From Pseudomonadota bacterium (GTDB lineage: Bacteria; Pseudomonadota; Gammaproteobacteria; Burkholderiales; Rhodocyclaceae): a stretch of DNA of 64,000 bases. Each line of letters begins with the position of its first letter. Position 1 is the stretch's first letter. The DNA lies in assembly GCA_018261895.1 (NCBI GenBank), contig JAGTRT010000001.1, forward strand, positions 1-64,000. Direction: 5' to 3'. Shown one piece after another: positions 18,607 to 25,583 of this stretch. The notes under the pieces were generated by a model, which had not been told where the DNA came from, ran no database searches, and saw only the letters and a list, made by a program, of their open reading frames with translations. The translations under genes were made by a program, and so were the position numbers.

Positions 18607-19308
18607 CTAGATCAATTCGTAGCCCGAGGAGAGGTAATTTTTGATATCGCCGACGCGGTTGAACATCATCACATCGATGATGGATAACCATGGAACGAAC
18701 GCACGATTGAATTGTGGATATGAATAAGGCCTTGATTTGAGGAATTGAAGTTCAATTCCGCGTGCCCGGAAATCCTCGCGTGCATACAATGCCTGCCCGC
18801 CGATGGGATTGATGTAGGCTTCGGCGCCGAGCTGCTGGCAGAGTGCAATGACCTTCTCCTGGCCAGCCAAACCAGCATCGATCGGTACAGACGACGAAAT
18901 CAGGAGTTCGGTCTCGATCCCCAGATAGTCGCAAGTCTCGCGCAGAGAGCGGTAAATATAGTTGAACAGGTTCGTCTCCTGCTGCTGCACGCAGGTTTCG
19001 ACCATCGGGAACACGCAGTCAAAATACGGTGCATGCCGATAGGCCTCGCGCAACCGGTTCAGGAGCTTGTCGCTTCTGAAGTCGGCGGCGATCTGCCGAT
19101 CCACAACATTCAAACCCTCGGCGGCATTTTTGAGTGGTATGGAAAACCGTTGATCTACGCCATCCAGCAAATAGCGATTCCGGTTGATCCAGCCCTTTTT
19201 CGTGTACTGGATGTTGTCATAGACGACAAACAGCTCGGCGGTCTGTATCAATTGAAAATAGCCGATATACGGGAAAAAATATGGCTGCATGATCGCGATA
19301 CGCTTCAT
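18607..19308 (-). CDS. WbqC-like family protein
   Basis: 233 residues. Starts KRIAIMQPYFFPYIGYFQLIQTAELFVVYDNIQY, which is the diagnostic start of the WbqC family (Pfam WbqC), and keeps KKGWINRNR and GGQALY. WbqC proteins are found in O-antigen and flagellar glycan loci; catalytic activity has not been settled, although transfer of an acyl or amino group to sugar has been proposed. It overlaps the aminotransferase gene by 4 nt. Complete, with no truncation. Confidence 0.9.
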   Translation of the reverse strand: MKRIAIMQPYFFPYIGYFQLIQTAELFVVYDNIQYTKKGWINRNRYLLDGVDQRFSIPLKNAAEGLNVVDRQIAADFRSDKLLNRLREAYRHAPYFDCVFPMVETCVQQQETNLFNYIYRSLRETCDYLGIETELLISSSVPIDAGLAGQEKVIALCQQLGAEAYINPIGGQALYAREDFRARGIELQFLKSRPYSYPQFNRAFVPWLSIIDVMMFNRVGDIKNYLSSGYELI

Positions 19309-20435
19309 TCGCCAGCCACACCCGCGATCAGTTCAACAATCATATCCACCTGCGCGTCGGAGAGCGCGGGATAGATCGGCAGACAGATCACCTCGCTTGC
19401 CACCTTGCGTGCCACCGGCAAATTCGCATGTTCTGCCGAAGGCATGCCGCGATACATGGGGAAATCGCTGATCAGTGGATAGAAATAGCGGCGCGCATAA
19501 ATGCCGGCATCGTGCAATTTCTGATACAGCGCATCACGACTGAGCGGAAATTCAGGCTGCACGAGGATCGGGAAATAGGCGAAATTGCTGACCTTCGCGC
19601 CGGCGCCGGGCAAACAATAAATGCCCCGGACCCGCGCCAGACCTGCACGATAGCGCGCATCGACGGCCTTGCGCTTTTGCAGGACGGCGTCGATGCCCTT
19701 GATCTGCAGTAAACCAAAAGCTGCAGTGATCTCGCTCATCTTGCCGTTGATGCCCGCAGCGGCCACGGTGACTTCGTCCTCGAAGCCGAAGTTCTTCAAA
19801 TGGTCGATACGCTGTTTGGTTTTTGCATCGTGACAAATGATCGCGCCGCCTTCGACGGTGTTGAATACCTTGGTGGCATGAAAGCTGAGTACCGACAGAT
19901 CGCCGTGATTGAGCAGGCTGCTGCCATGGTATTGCACGCCAAAAGCGTGGGCGGCATCGTAGATGACCTTGAGCCCATGGTCGTCGGCGATTTTTTCGAT
20001 GCGCTCGACGTCGCAGGGATGCCCATAGCAATGCACAGGCATGATGGCCGTCGTCTGTGGCGTAATGGCCGCTTCGATTCTTGCCGGGTCGAGATTCAGG
20101 GTGACTGGATCAATGTCTACAAATACCGGCTTGATGCCGTTCCACAGCAGCGAATGGGCGGTAGCGACAAACGAATACGGGGTCGTAATGACTTCGCCCG
20201 TGATGCGCAGCGCCTGCAATGCGGTCACCAGGGCGATGGTGCCGTTGGTGAACAAGGCCAGGTGCTCGACACCCAGATAGTCGCACAGCGCCTTTTCGAA
20301 TTGCTGGTGAAACGGACCGCTATTGGTCAGCCATTTGCTCTCCCATATTTTTTCAAGATAAGGGATGAACTCTTCCAGCGCCGGCAAGGAGGGCTGCGTA
20401 ACGTAAATTGGGGTGTTTTTGTGCGACTCGGTCAT
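19305..20435 (-). CDS. DegT/DnrJ/EryC1-family PLP sugar aminotransferase
   Basis: 376 residues. PLP-binding Lys in SFHATKVFNTVEGG near residue 190, with GTIALVTALQAL, TPYSFVATAHSLLWNGIKPVFVDID, YDAAHAFGV and the C-terminal RRYFYPLISDFPMYRG. This set matches nucleotide-sugar aminotransferases such as those forming 4-amino-4,6-dideoxyhexoses (VioA/FdtB/DesV group); the exact ring position is not readable by eye. Cytoplasmic. Overlaps GT41 upstream and wbqC downstream, so the four genes are translationally coupled. It supplies the amine that the acyltransferase at 14782 would modify. Confidence 0.92.
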   Translation of the reverse strand: MTESHKNTPIYVTQPSLPALEEFIPYLEKIWESKWLTNSGPFHQQFEKALCDYLGVEHLALFTNGTIALVTALQALRITGEVITTPYSFVATAHSLLWNGIKPVFVDIDPVTLNLDPARIEAAITPQTTAIMPVHCYGHPCDVERIEKIADDHGLKVIYDAAHAFGVQYHGSSLLNHGDLSVLSFHATKVFNTVEGGAIICHDAKTKQRIDHLKNFGFEDEVTVAAAGINGKMSEITAAFGLLQIKGIDAVLQKRKAVDARYRAGLARVRGIYCLPGAGAKVSNFAYFPILVQPEFPLSRDALYQKLHDAGIYARRYFYPLISDFPMYRGMPSAEHANLPVARKVASEVICLPIYPALSDAQVDMIVELIAGVAGE

Positions 20436-22735
20436 TGCTTGTTCTCGTGGCTCATGCCATCAAGCACATCCTGCAATGGCACTTCAAACGACGCTGGGGG
20501 CAACTCCGCGCAGTAGCGTTGCCACATGCTGCGCAAAGCGCGTTCGACGCCTGCGGCAACGACTTCTGGCTGACAGGTTGCCGATGCCGCAAAGCGTTCC
20601 CGCAGGTTTTGCCGAATATCCGCCAGGGCGGCCAGATTGCTCGCCCAGGACACGCCCTTCTGCACAAAATCATCTGCATTATCTGCAACAAACGCGTCCA
20701 GTCCGACGCGGTCCAGAATCGAGGCTCCCGATCTCCCGGCCGCAGTCGCCCCGCCGACCGTGAGGGTGGGCACACCCATCCAGATAGCATGGTATGTCGT
20801 GGTCCCGCCGCTGTAGGGGTAAGCGTCAAGACAAATATCGACCAGATGGTGCAAGCCGAGGTAAGTCTCCATATCGGAACGCAGGTGGATGATCAGCCGC
20901 TCGCGGGCAATTCCTTCACGAACGAATTCTTCGATCAGTTTGTCGCTGTTGTATTCCGGTGCAAGGCCACCCAGCAGCATTCTTGCGTCGGGGAGCGCGC
21001 GCAACAATTGTGACCACATGGCAATTGTTTCTGCATTGATCTTGTTGGCGCGATTAAAACTGCCGAAGGTAAGATGGCCCGCTTTCAGGGCCGGCAAGAC
21101 ATTGACTGCTGGTGCGGCCGTGAAGGGTGAAAATGGAGCGGCGGCAGGCAGATAGGCGATCTTTTCGGTAAATTGATCGGCAAGGCGGCCCGGCGGCAGA
21201 AAGTGGCGATCGGCAAGGTAATAGTCCATTGCCTGCAACCCGGTCGTTCCGGGATAGCCGATCCAGGTTACTTGCACTGGCGCAGGTTTGCGCGCGAAGC
21301 TCAGGAGCCGGTTTCTACCCGTGTGACCGGACAGATCGATCAGGATGTCGATTTTGTCGTTCAGGATCTGTTGCGTCAGCGCTGTGTCCGAGAGCTTGTT
21401 GACGACATTCCAGTGAGGCATGTAGCTGCGCAAGCGTTGGGTGACATCATCATCGAGAAAATGATTGTAGTAGGCATGCAGTTCCAGCGTCGTTGCGGCT
21501 CGCTTCTGGAGTTGCGCCAATATCGGTTCGATGAAGGGGGCGACCGCATGGTTGTAAAAATCGCCTGAAACCAGACCGACCTTCAGGCAACGGTGCGGGT
21601 CGCGAGAATTCGCGTGCTTTGGCCAGGAGGCGCGGTAAGGGGCTTCATACTTCTCGGCAAAACGGCAATGTTCGGCAAACAATGCAGCGGCATCCATCTT
21701 GGTGCTATGGCTCAACATGAACAGCATGTTGGAAAAAACCGCTGCAGCCTGCTCCGGGTTTTTCCCCAGCGCGCTGCGGTACAAGGGCAGCGCAAGATCG
21801 ATTTCCCCCCTCAAACCGAGCGTGCGCGCCAAACCGACTTCTGCATCGGCATCGCCGGGTTTGAAGGCCAATGCAGCGCGGTAACTGGCTTCTGCTTCTG
21901 CATTACGCCCTTGCAGCGACAGTATCCCGCCGAGACTCGTATGGACAGCGGCGTAGCCTGGATTGATCGCCAGCGCTCGACGATAGTGACGCTCGCCTTC
22001 AGCCAGATCATTTGCTTCAACCAACATTACGCCGAGGTTTTTTTGCGTTTCGGCATCGTCAGGCAACAATTCGGCAGCCTCGCGCATTGCCGCCAGTCCC
22101 TCTTCGTTGCGGCCAACGGCACGCAGCATTGCGCCGAGAATCTTCCAGCCAGGTCCATGTTCGGGAAAACGCTGCGTCAGCGTCAGCGCTTGCGTCACGC
22201 CTTCCGCGTAACGCCCTTGCGTAAACAACGTCACCAGCTCGTTGCTCTGTTGCCGGGTTGGGCTGCCTTTTTTCCGCACCGCCTGAGCGAATGGCTTTGA
22301 GTGTTTGCTCGCGGGCGTTGGCTTTTCCTCTACTGGCGGCTTTGGCTGGGAGCTCAGAATACGGCTTGCCAGATTTTCGGCTGCCGCACCTGTCAGGCCA
22401 TGCTGTTGGCCGAGCTCCAGCGTCTGCCGGGCGGCATCCGTCTGACCGGCCATGAGCAGGGCCTCGATATAGCCAAGCCAATAATCCGCCGTCTCAGGAG
22501 ATGCTTTGAGTGCCGCCAACAGATAGGGCAAACCACCCTCGGGCCGTTGCACCTGGACATGAAGCAGGCCGAGCGAATAGTTGGCAACCGAATGCATTGG
22601 CTGAATTTGCAGAATTTCGCTGTAAAGCTGCGCAGCAAGATCGAGACGCCCGGCCAGTTGATGCTCCATCGCCTTGCCGCACATTTCATCAAGCGTCAGC
22701 ACGGCATCGGGTTTTGGCTCATGGGTATCGGGCAT
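20432..22735 (-). CDS. TPR + GT41 (O-GlcNAc transferase-like) glycosyltransferase
   Basis: 767 residues. N-terminal TPR array (about 15-335, for example VANYSLGLLHVQVQRPEGGL and AVHTSLGGILSLQGRNAEAEASYRAALAFKPGDADA) split by a Lys/Pro-rich linker near 130-160. The C-terminal GT41 catalytic region (about 370-750) has LKVGLVSGDFYNHAVAPF, IDILIDLSGHTGRNRLLSFARKPAPVQVTWIGYPGTTG, FGSFNRANKIN and the UDP-binding-like DICLDAYPYSGGTTTYHAIWMGVPTLTV. Homologues O-glycosylate Ser/Thr of protein targets such as flagellin or adhesins. It probably transfers the island's sugar. The protein target is not encoded in this window. First gene of its operon. Confidence 0.93.
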   Translation of the reverse strand: MPDTHEPKPDAVLTLDEMCGKAMEHQLAGRLDLAAQLYSEILQIQPMHSVANYSLGLLHVQVQRPEGGLPYLLAALKASPETADYWLGYIEALLMAGQTDAARQTLELGQQHGLTGAAAENLASRILSSQPKPPVEEKPTPASKHSKPFAQAVRKKGSPTRQQSNELVTLFTQGRYAEGVTQALTLTQRFPEHGPGWKILGAMLRAVGRNEEGLAAMREAAELLPDDAETQKNLGVMLVEANDLAEGERHYRRALAINPGYAAVHTSLGGILSLQGRNAEAEASYRAALAFKPGDADAEVGLARTLGLRGEIDLALPLYRSALGKNPEQAAAVFSNMLFMLSHSTKMDAAALFAEHCRFAEKYEAPYRASWPKHANSRDPHRCLKVGLVSGDFYNHAVAPFIEPILAQLQKRAATTLELHAYYNHFLDDDVTQRLRSYMPHWNVVNKLSDTALTQQILNDKIDILIDLSGHTGRNRLLSFARKPAPVQVTWIGYPGTTGLQAMDYYLADRHFLPPGRLADQFTEKIAYLPAAAPFSPFTAAPAVNVLPALKAGHLTFGSFNRANKINAETIAMWSQLLRALPDARMLLGGLAPEYNSDKLIEEFVREGIARERLIIHLRSDMETYLGLHHLVDICLDAYPYSGGTTTYHAIWMGVPTLTVGGATAAGRSGASILDRVGLDAFVADNADDFVQKGVSWASNLAALADIRQNLRERFAASATCQPEVVAAGVERALRSMWQRYCAELPPASFEVPLQDVLDGMSHENKQ

Positions 22736-22924
22736 GGGTTCGAATTCGGCAATGGTGGGCGAAAAGACCTGCTCATTATCATTGATTCTTCAAGCTGGCG
22801 ACTGACCGAAATAGTGGGGGGAATCGGACAGGCCCATGGCACCGGAGCCAGCGTGGCACCGCCACCCGGGACGACAGCAGCGTCGCATCGCTCCTCTCCA
22901 CTTCGGCCTGACCTGGCAAACCAC

Positions 22925-22946
22925 GTGGAGCGGGAAAGATTGAACC
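22925..22946 (+). repeat. Right copy of direct repeat bracketing the accessory island
   Basis: Core CGGGAAAGATTGA at 22931-22943 is identical to 9700-9712; outer bases match in 19 of 22 positions. It overlaps the -35 hexamer of the tRNA-Gly promoter, so insertion at this point would have copied a piece of the tRNA regulatory region. Confidence 0.5.
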
Positions 22947-22968
22947 AGCCGCCGTCTGCGCTTAGAAT
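22940..22968 (+). promoter_or_regulatory. Sigma-70-like promoter for tRNA-Gly
   Basis: TTGAAC (22940-22945), 17-nt spacer, TAGAAT (22963-22968), placing the transcription start about 8-10 nt before the mature 5' end of the tRNA. Spacing and hexamers are close to consensus. Confidence 0.65.
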
Positions 22969-22985
22969 GCGGCCTTCTGCCCAGA

Positions 22986-23059
22986 GCGGGCGTCGTATAA
23001 TGGTAATACCCTAGCTTCCCAAGCTAGAGCCGTGGGTTCGATTCCCATCGCCCGCTCCA
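22986..23059 (+). tRNA. tRNA-Gly (anticodon CCC), CCA encoded
   Basis: Acceptor GCGGGCG (22986-22992) pairs with CGCCCGC (23049-23055). Anticodon stem CTAGC/GCTAG holds loop TTCCCAA, so the anticodon is CCC, reading GGG codons. The T arm is GTGGG-TTCGATT-CCCAT, the D arm has the TATAATGGTAATA pattern, and the gene ends with encoded CCA at 23057-23059. Length 74 nt. It marks the right edge of the accessory island. Confidence 0.95.
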
Positions 23060-23092
23060 CAAGAATTCTGGCGGATTTTTGATCTGCAAAAG

Positions 23093-23123
23093 AAAAAGCC
23101 AACCGAAAGAGGTTGGCTTTTTT
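23093..23123. terminator. Bidirectional rho-independent terminator
   Basis: Stem AAGCCAACC / GGTTGGCTT with loop GAAAGA, an A-run on the left and a T-run on the right, so it can end both the tRNA transcript (plus) and the outer-membrane protein transcript (minus). Confidence 0.85.
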
Positions 23124-23163
23124 GTTGGCTCGATATCGGCCATTGTGTTGCCTGCAGCCAGCA

Positions 23164-23922
23164 TCAGAAGCGATAGGAGGCTCCGAGAAAGACGCCGTGA
23201 TTTTCCAGATTTGCCTTGTGGACCAAGGTGCCACCGGAGTTATTGGTGCTTGTGACTTCAGACTCTGTCGAAACGTTGCCAAACTTTGTGTAGAGATATT
23301 CGCCCTTGAGTGACCAATTTTTGGTCAGCGCGTATTCGCCACCAAAGCCGAGACTCATGCCTAACACCCAAGCTGATTTCAACGCGTGGGAATAGCCGCT
23401 GAAGGCATTGTCGGACAACGTGAAGTCCAATTGCAGGCGCGTGGCGGCAATGCCTGTGGTGACATAGGTCAGCCAATTCTGCTGCGCCCATCCGAGCCGA
23501 AGACGCAATCCCGCCATCCAGTCGGCCGAGACTGCCTTTTTTCGGGTCATTTGTGCTGTCGGCACCGTCTCGTAGGCCTCTGTCGTTACATACTCCTTGC
23601 TAACGGAAAGGGTATTGGCGCTTGCCTCGATCCCGACCAGCACATTCCCGTACTGCTTGCCGTAGCCAACGAACAGACCGCCTGAGCCGCCCGCTTGGTC
23701 CAGCTGGTGGGTTCCGCTGCGGGCAATTTGCCGGGCATCGGTTGCGTCCAGGTACTTGGGCGTTCCGACCAGCATGCTTGCATCTGAACGGCTGGCTGTT
23801 GCACCAACGAGTCCGCCCGCATAGAGCCCGGACCAATCGACATCCGATGCTGTCTGAGCCAGGGCGCTGTTGCCAATTCCGCCCATCAGTACAGCGAGTG
23901 CACAAAAATGAATGCCTTTCAC
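23164..23922 (-). CDS. Outer-membrane beta-barrel protein (OmpA-like small porin fold)
   Basis: 252 residues from a GTG start that gives a good signal peptide (VKGIHFCALAVLMGGIGNSALAQ). The mature protein has alternating amphipathic strands (WSGLYAGGLVGA, SGGLFVGYGKQYGNVLVGIEA, WMAGLRLRLGWAQQNWLTYVTTGIAATRLQLDF, SLGFGGEYALTKNWSLKGEYLYTKFG) and ends in GASYRF, the C-terminal Phe used for barrel assembly. This is the 8-stranded Omp_b-brl type. The longer open frame upstream lacks a signal and is not used. Codon use is moderately AT-rich. The function (adhesion, permeability) is not readable. Confidence 0.85.
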   Translation of the reverse strand: MKGIHFCALAVLMGGIGNSALAQTASDVDWSGLYAGGLVGATASRSDASMLVGTPKYLDATDARQIARSGTHQLDQAGGSGGLFVGYGKQYGNVLVGIEASANTLSVSKEYVTTEAYETVPTAQMTRKKAVSADWMAGLRLRLGWAQQNWLTYVTTGIAATRLQLDFTLSDNAFSGYSHALKSAWVLGMSLGFGGEYALTKNWSLKGEYLYTKFGNVSTESEVTSTNNSGGTLVHKANLENHGVFLGASYRF

Positions 23923-24103
23923 ATGGCCCCCAATAAAAAGAATAGAAAATTCAGTAAACGTGCGAAGAGTATCCTCTGACATTTCGCGCAATGTCAAACC
24001 GGAGTTTGTCCCGGGAGCTTCTCGCTTCGCTTGGTGGGGATATCAGTTGCCAGCGCAGGCTGCGCTGGACCAAGCCAGTGGCCGGCCCGGCACTTCGGGC
24101 GGA

Positions 24104-24136
24104 TTTCGATTTTGGGCATTTTTTCCGGTTGACCGT
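24104..24136 (-). repeat. 33-nt interspersed repeat, copy 4 (intergenic)
   Basis: Core TTTTTTCCGGTTGACCGT on plus, with TTTCGATTTTGGGC in front. Lies between the barrel-protein gene and the end of the DUF1501 gene, both minus-strand. The remainder of 23923-24176 holds no gene. Confidence 0.85.
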
Positions 24137-24176
24137 CAAAGCCTGCCTCGGCAGGCCTGACGGCCCCGGCCGCCGC

Positions 24177-25394
24177 TCAGGCGAAGAGCGGGAAGGGGGC
24201 GAACTCGCCTTTGAGGACGGCTTTGCTGTCCAGGCCCAGCCATCCCTCGACGGCCGAGGCGTAGACGCGGCGGAAGTCGGTGGTGTGCTGCAGGTTGCCG
24301 CCTTCGACGAGCTGGGTCAGCGACGGCCGTTCGCCGTAGAAGCCGCCCTTCACGCCCTTGCCGAACAGGTAAATGTTGTTGGCCGTGCCGTGGTCGGTGC
24401 CGCGGCTGGTGTTTTCGCCGGCGCGGCGGCCGAATTCCGAGAAAGCGAGCACGCAGACGCGGTCGGCCTGGCCGATGCGTTCAAGGTCGCGCATGAAGCC
24501 GAGCACGGCGTCGGCCGTGTAGGTGAGCAGGCGCTGGTGGAGGTCGGGCTGGTGCACGTGGGTGTCGAAGGCGTTGTGCGGGTAGCCGGTGTAGTAGAGC
24601 CGCGTCGGCAGGCCGGCCGCGATGCAGGCGGCGATCTTGTTGAGACCGAGCGGGAAGATGCCGTAGTCGACGGGTGTCGAGTAGCTTTGCCAGGCCTGGC
24701 GGACGAGGGCCGACGCCTCGCGGGCGCTGCGCGCCACGTCGTTGAGGTAGGCGCGGCTGGCGTTGCCGTCTTTCGTCTCTGGGACGACGTCGAGCAGCGC
24801 GCGTTCCTGCTGGTAGCCAGTGCGGCGGAATTTTTCCGGGTCGTCGAAAACGACCGGGGTGTGCACGCGGCTGCGCACGGCGAGCGACTGGGCTTCGTCG
24901 ATGTTGATGAGGAAATTGGGCCGAGGCGTCGGCGACAGGGCGTCGGCGGTACGGCCGAACCAGCCGTAGTCGCTGCCGCTGTTGGGCGCGGCGGTGTGCC
25001 AGTAGGCCATCGAGGTGAAGTGCGAGAACGACGGCTTGTCGTAACCGCAGCCCTGGACGATGGCCATCCGCCCGTCGTGCCAGAGTTTCTCGAAGCCGGC
25101 GAGGCCGGGGTTGAAGCCGTGCAGGTCGTCAATGCGGCGCAGGCGCTGGGCCGGGATGCCGATGTTGGGGCGCAGGCGGTAATAGGCGTCGTCACCATGC
25201 GGGACGACGGTATTCAGGCCGTCGTTGCCGCCGGAGAGTTCGAGGATGACGAGGACGCGTCCGTCGTCGGCACGCGTGGCGGCCTGGGCGAGGTTGCCGA
25301 AGATCGAGGGGGCGGCGAGCGGGGCGAGGGCATTCAGGCCCAGCGAGGCGAGGGCGCCCTGCAGCAGGCGGCGGCGGGAATTGGGGGCGGTCAT
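24177..25394 (-). CDS. DUF1501 family protein with Tat signal
   Basis: 405 residues. A twin-arginine signal (SRRRLLQGALASLGLNALAPLAAPS) directs export as a folded protein. Core signs of the sulfatase-like DUF1501 family: RVLVILELSGGNDGLNTVVPHGD, FSHFTSMAYWHTAAPN, YPHNAFDTHVHQPD, VLAFSEFGRRAGENTSRGTDHGTANNIYLFG. The His/Asp residues of the last segment are probable metal ligands. The DUF1800 gene lies directly upstream in the same direction; the two families co-occur across many bacteria, with unknown biochemical role. Confidence 0.92.
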   Translation of the reverse strand: MTAPNSRRRLLQGALASLGLNALAPLAAPSIFGNLAQAATRADDGRVLVILELSGGNDGLNTVVPHGDDAYYRLRPNIGIPAQRLRRIDDLHGFNPGLAGFEKLWHDGRMAIVQGCGYDKPSFSHFTSMAYWHTAAPNSGSDYGWFGRTADALSPTPRPNFLINIDEAQSLAVRSRVHTPVVFDDPEKFRRTGYQQERALLDVVPETKDGNASRAYLNDVARSAREASALVRQAWQSYSTPVDYGIFPLGLNKIAACIAAGLPTRLYYTGYPHNAFDTHVHQPDLHQRLLTYTADAVLGFMRDLERIGQADRVCVLAFSEFGRRAGENTSRGTDHGTANNIYLFGKGVKGGFYGERPSLTQLVEGGNLQHTTDFRRVYASAVEGWLGLDSKAVLKGEFAPFPLFA

Positions 25395-25458
25395 GGTGAT
25401 GTCCTTGGCGATGGTTCCTGAACGTTCGCTGCGCGTGCCCGGAAGCTGGCCGGCAAAA

Positions 25459-25549
25459 CTCCTCCCGGCCTCCCCTTCTCAAGGGAGGAGAAAGCGCGGG
25501 CGCCCTGGAGCAGGCTCCCTCCCCTGAGAAGGGGAGGGCCGGGGAGGGG
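25459..25549. repeat. GC-rich inverted repeat between DUF1501 and DUF1800 genes
   Basis: CTCCTCCCGGCCTCCCCTTC (from 25460) is answered by GGGGAGGGCCGGGGAGGGG (25531-25549), each flanked by shorter inverted matches such as CTCAAGGGAG and CTCCCCTGAG-like arms. On the minus transcript it would fold into a strong hairpin. It resembles a common intergenic GGGGAGGG repeat. It could stabilise or attenuate transcription between the two genes. Confidence 0.6.
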
Positions 25550-25583
25550 TTCGAGTGGCAGGGGCTGGATCATGGACGGGCTC

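Larger units (their letters stand above)
9716..22924. other. Candidate genomic island: glycan biosynthesis and transfer
   Basis: Twelve genes in three transcription blocks (minus 9788-14557, plus 14782-17643, minus 17632-22735). Base composition is visibly lower in GC than on both sides, codon choice is more mixed, and none of the 11 copies of the 33-nt chromosomal repeat falls inside. Direct repeats flank it and a tRNA-Gly lies at the right edge. No integrase, transposase or conjugation gene is present, so mobility is inferred from context only. Gene content is that of an acylated, methylated amino-deoxysugar pathway plus a protein O-glycosyltransferase. Confidence 0.65.

Noticed and set aside
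9716-22924. Island as an integrated phage or conjugative element
   Set aside because: No integrase, transposase, capsid or conjugation gene is visible; only context supports transfer.
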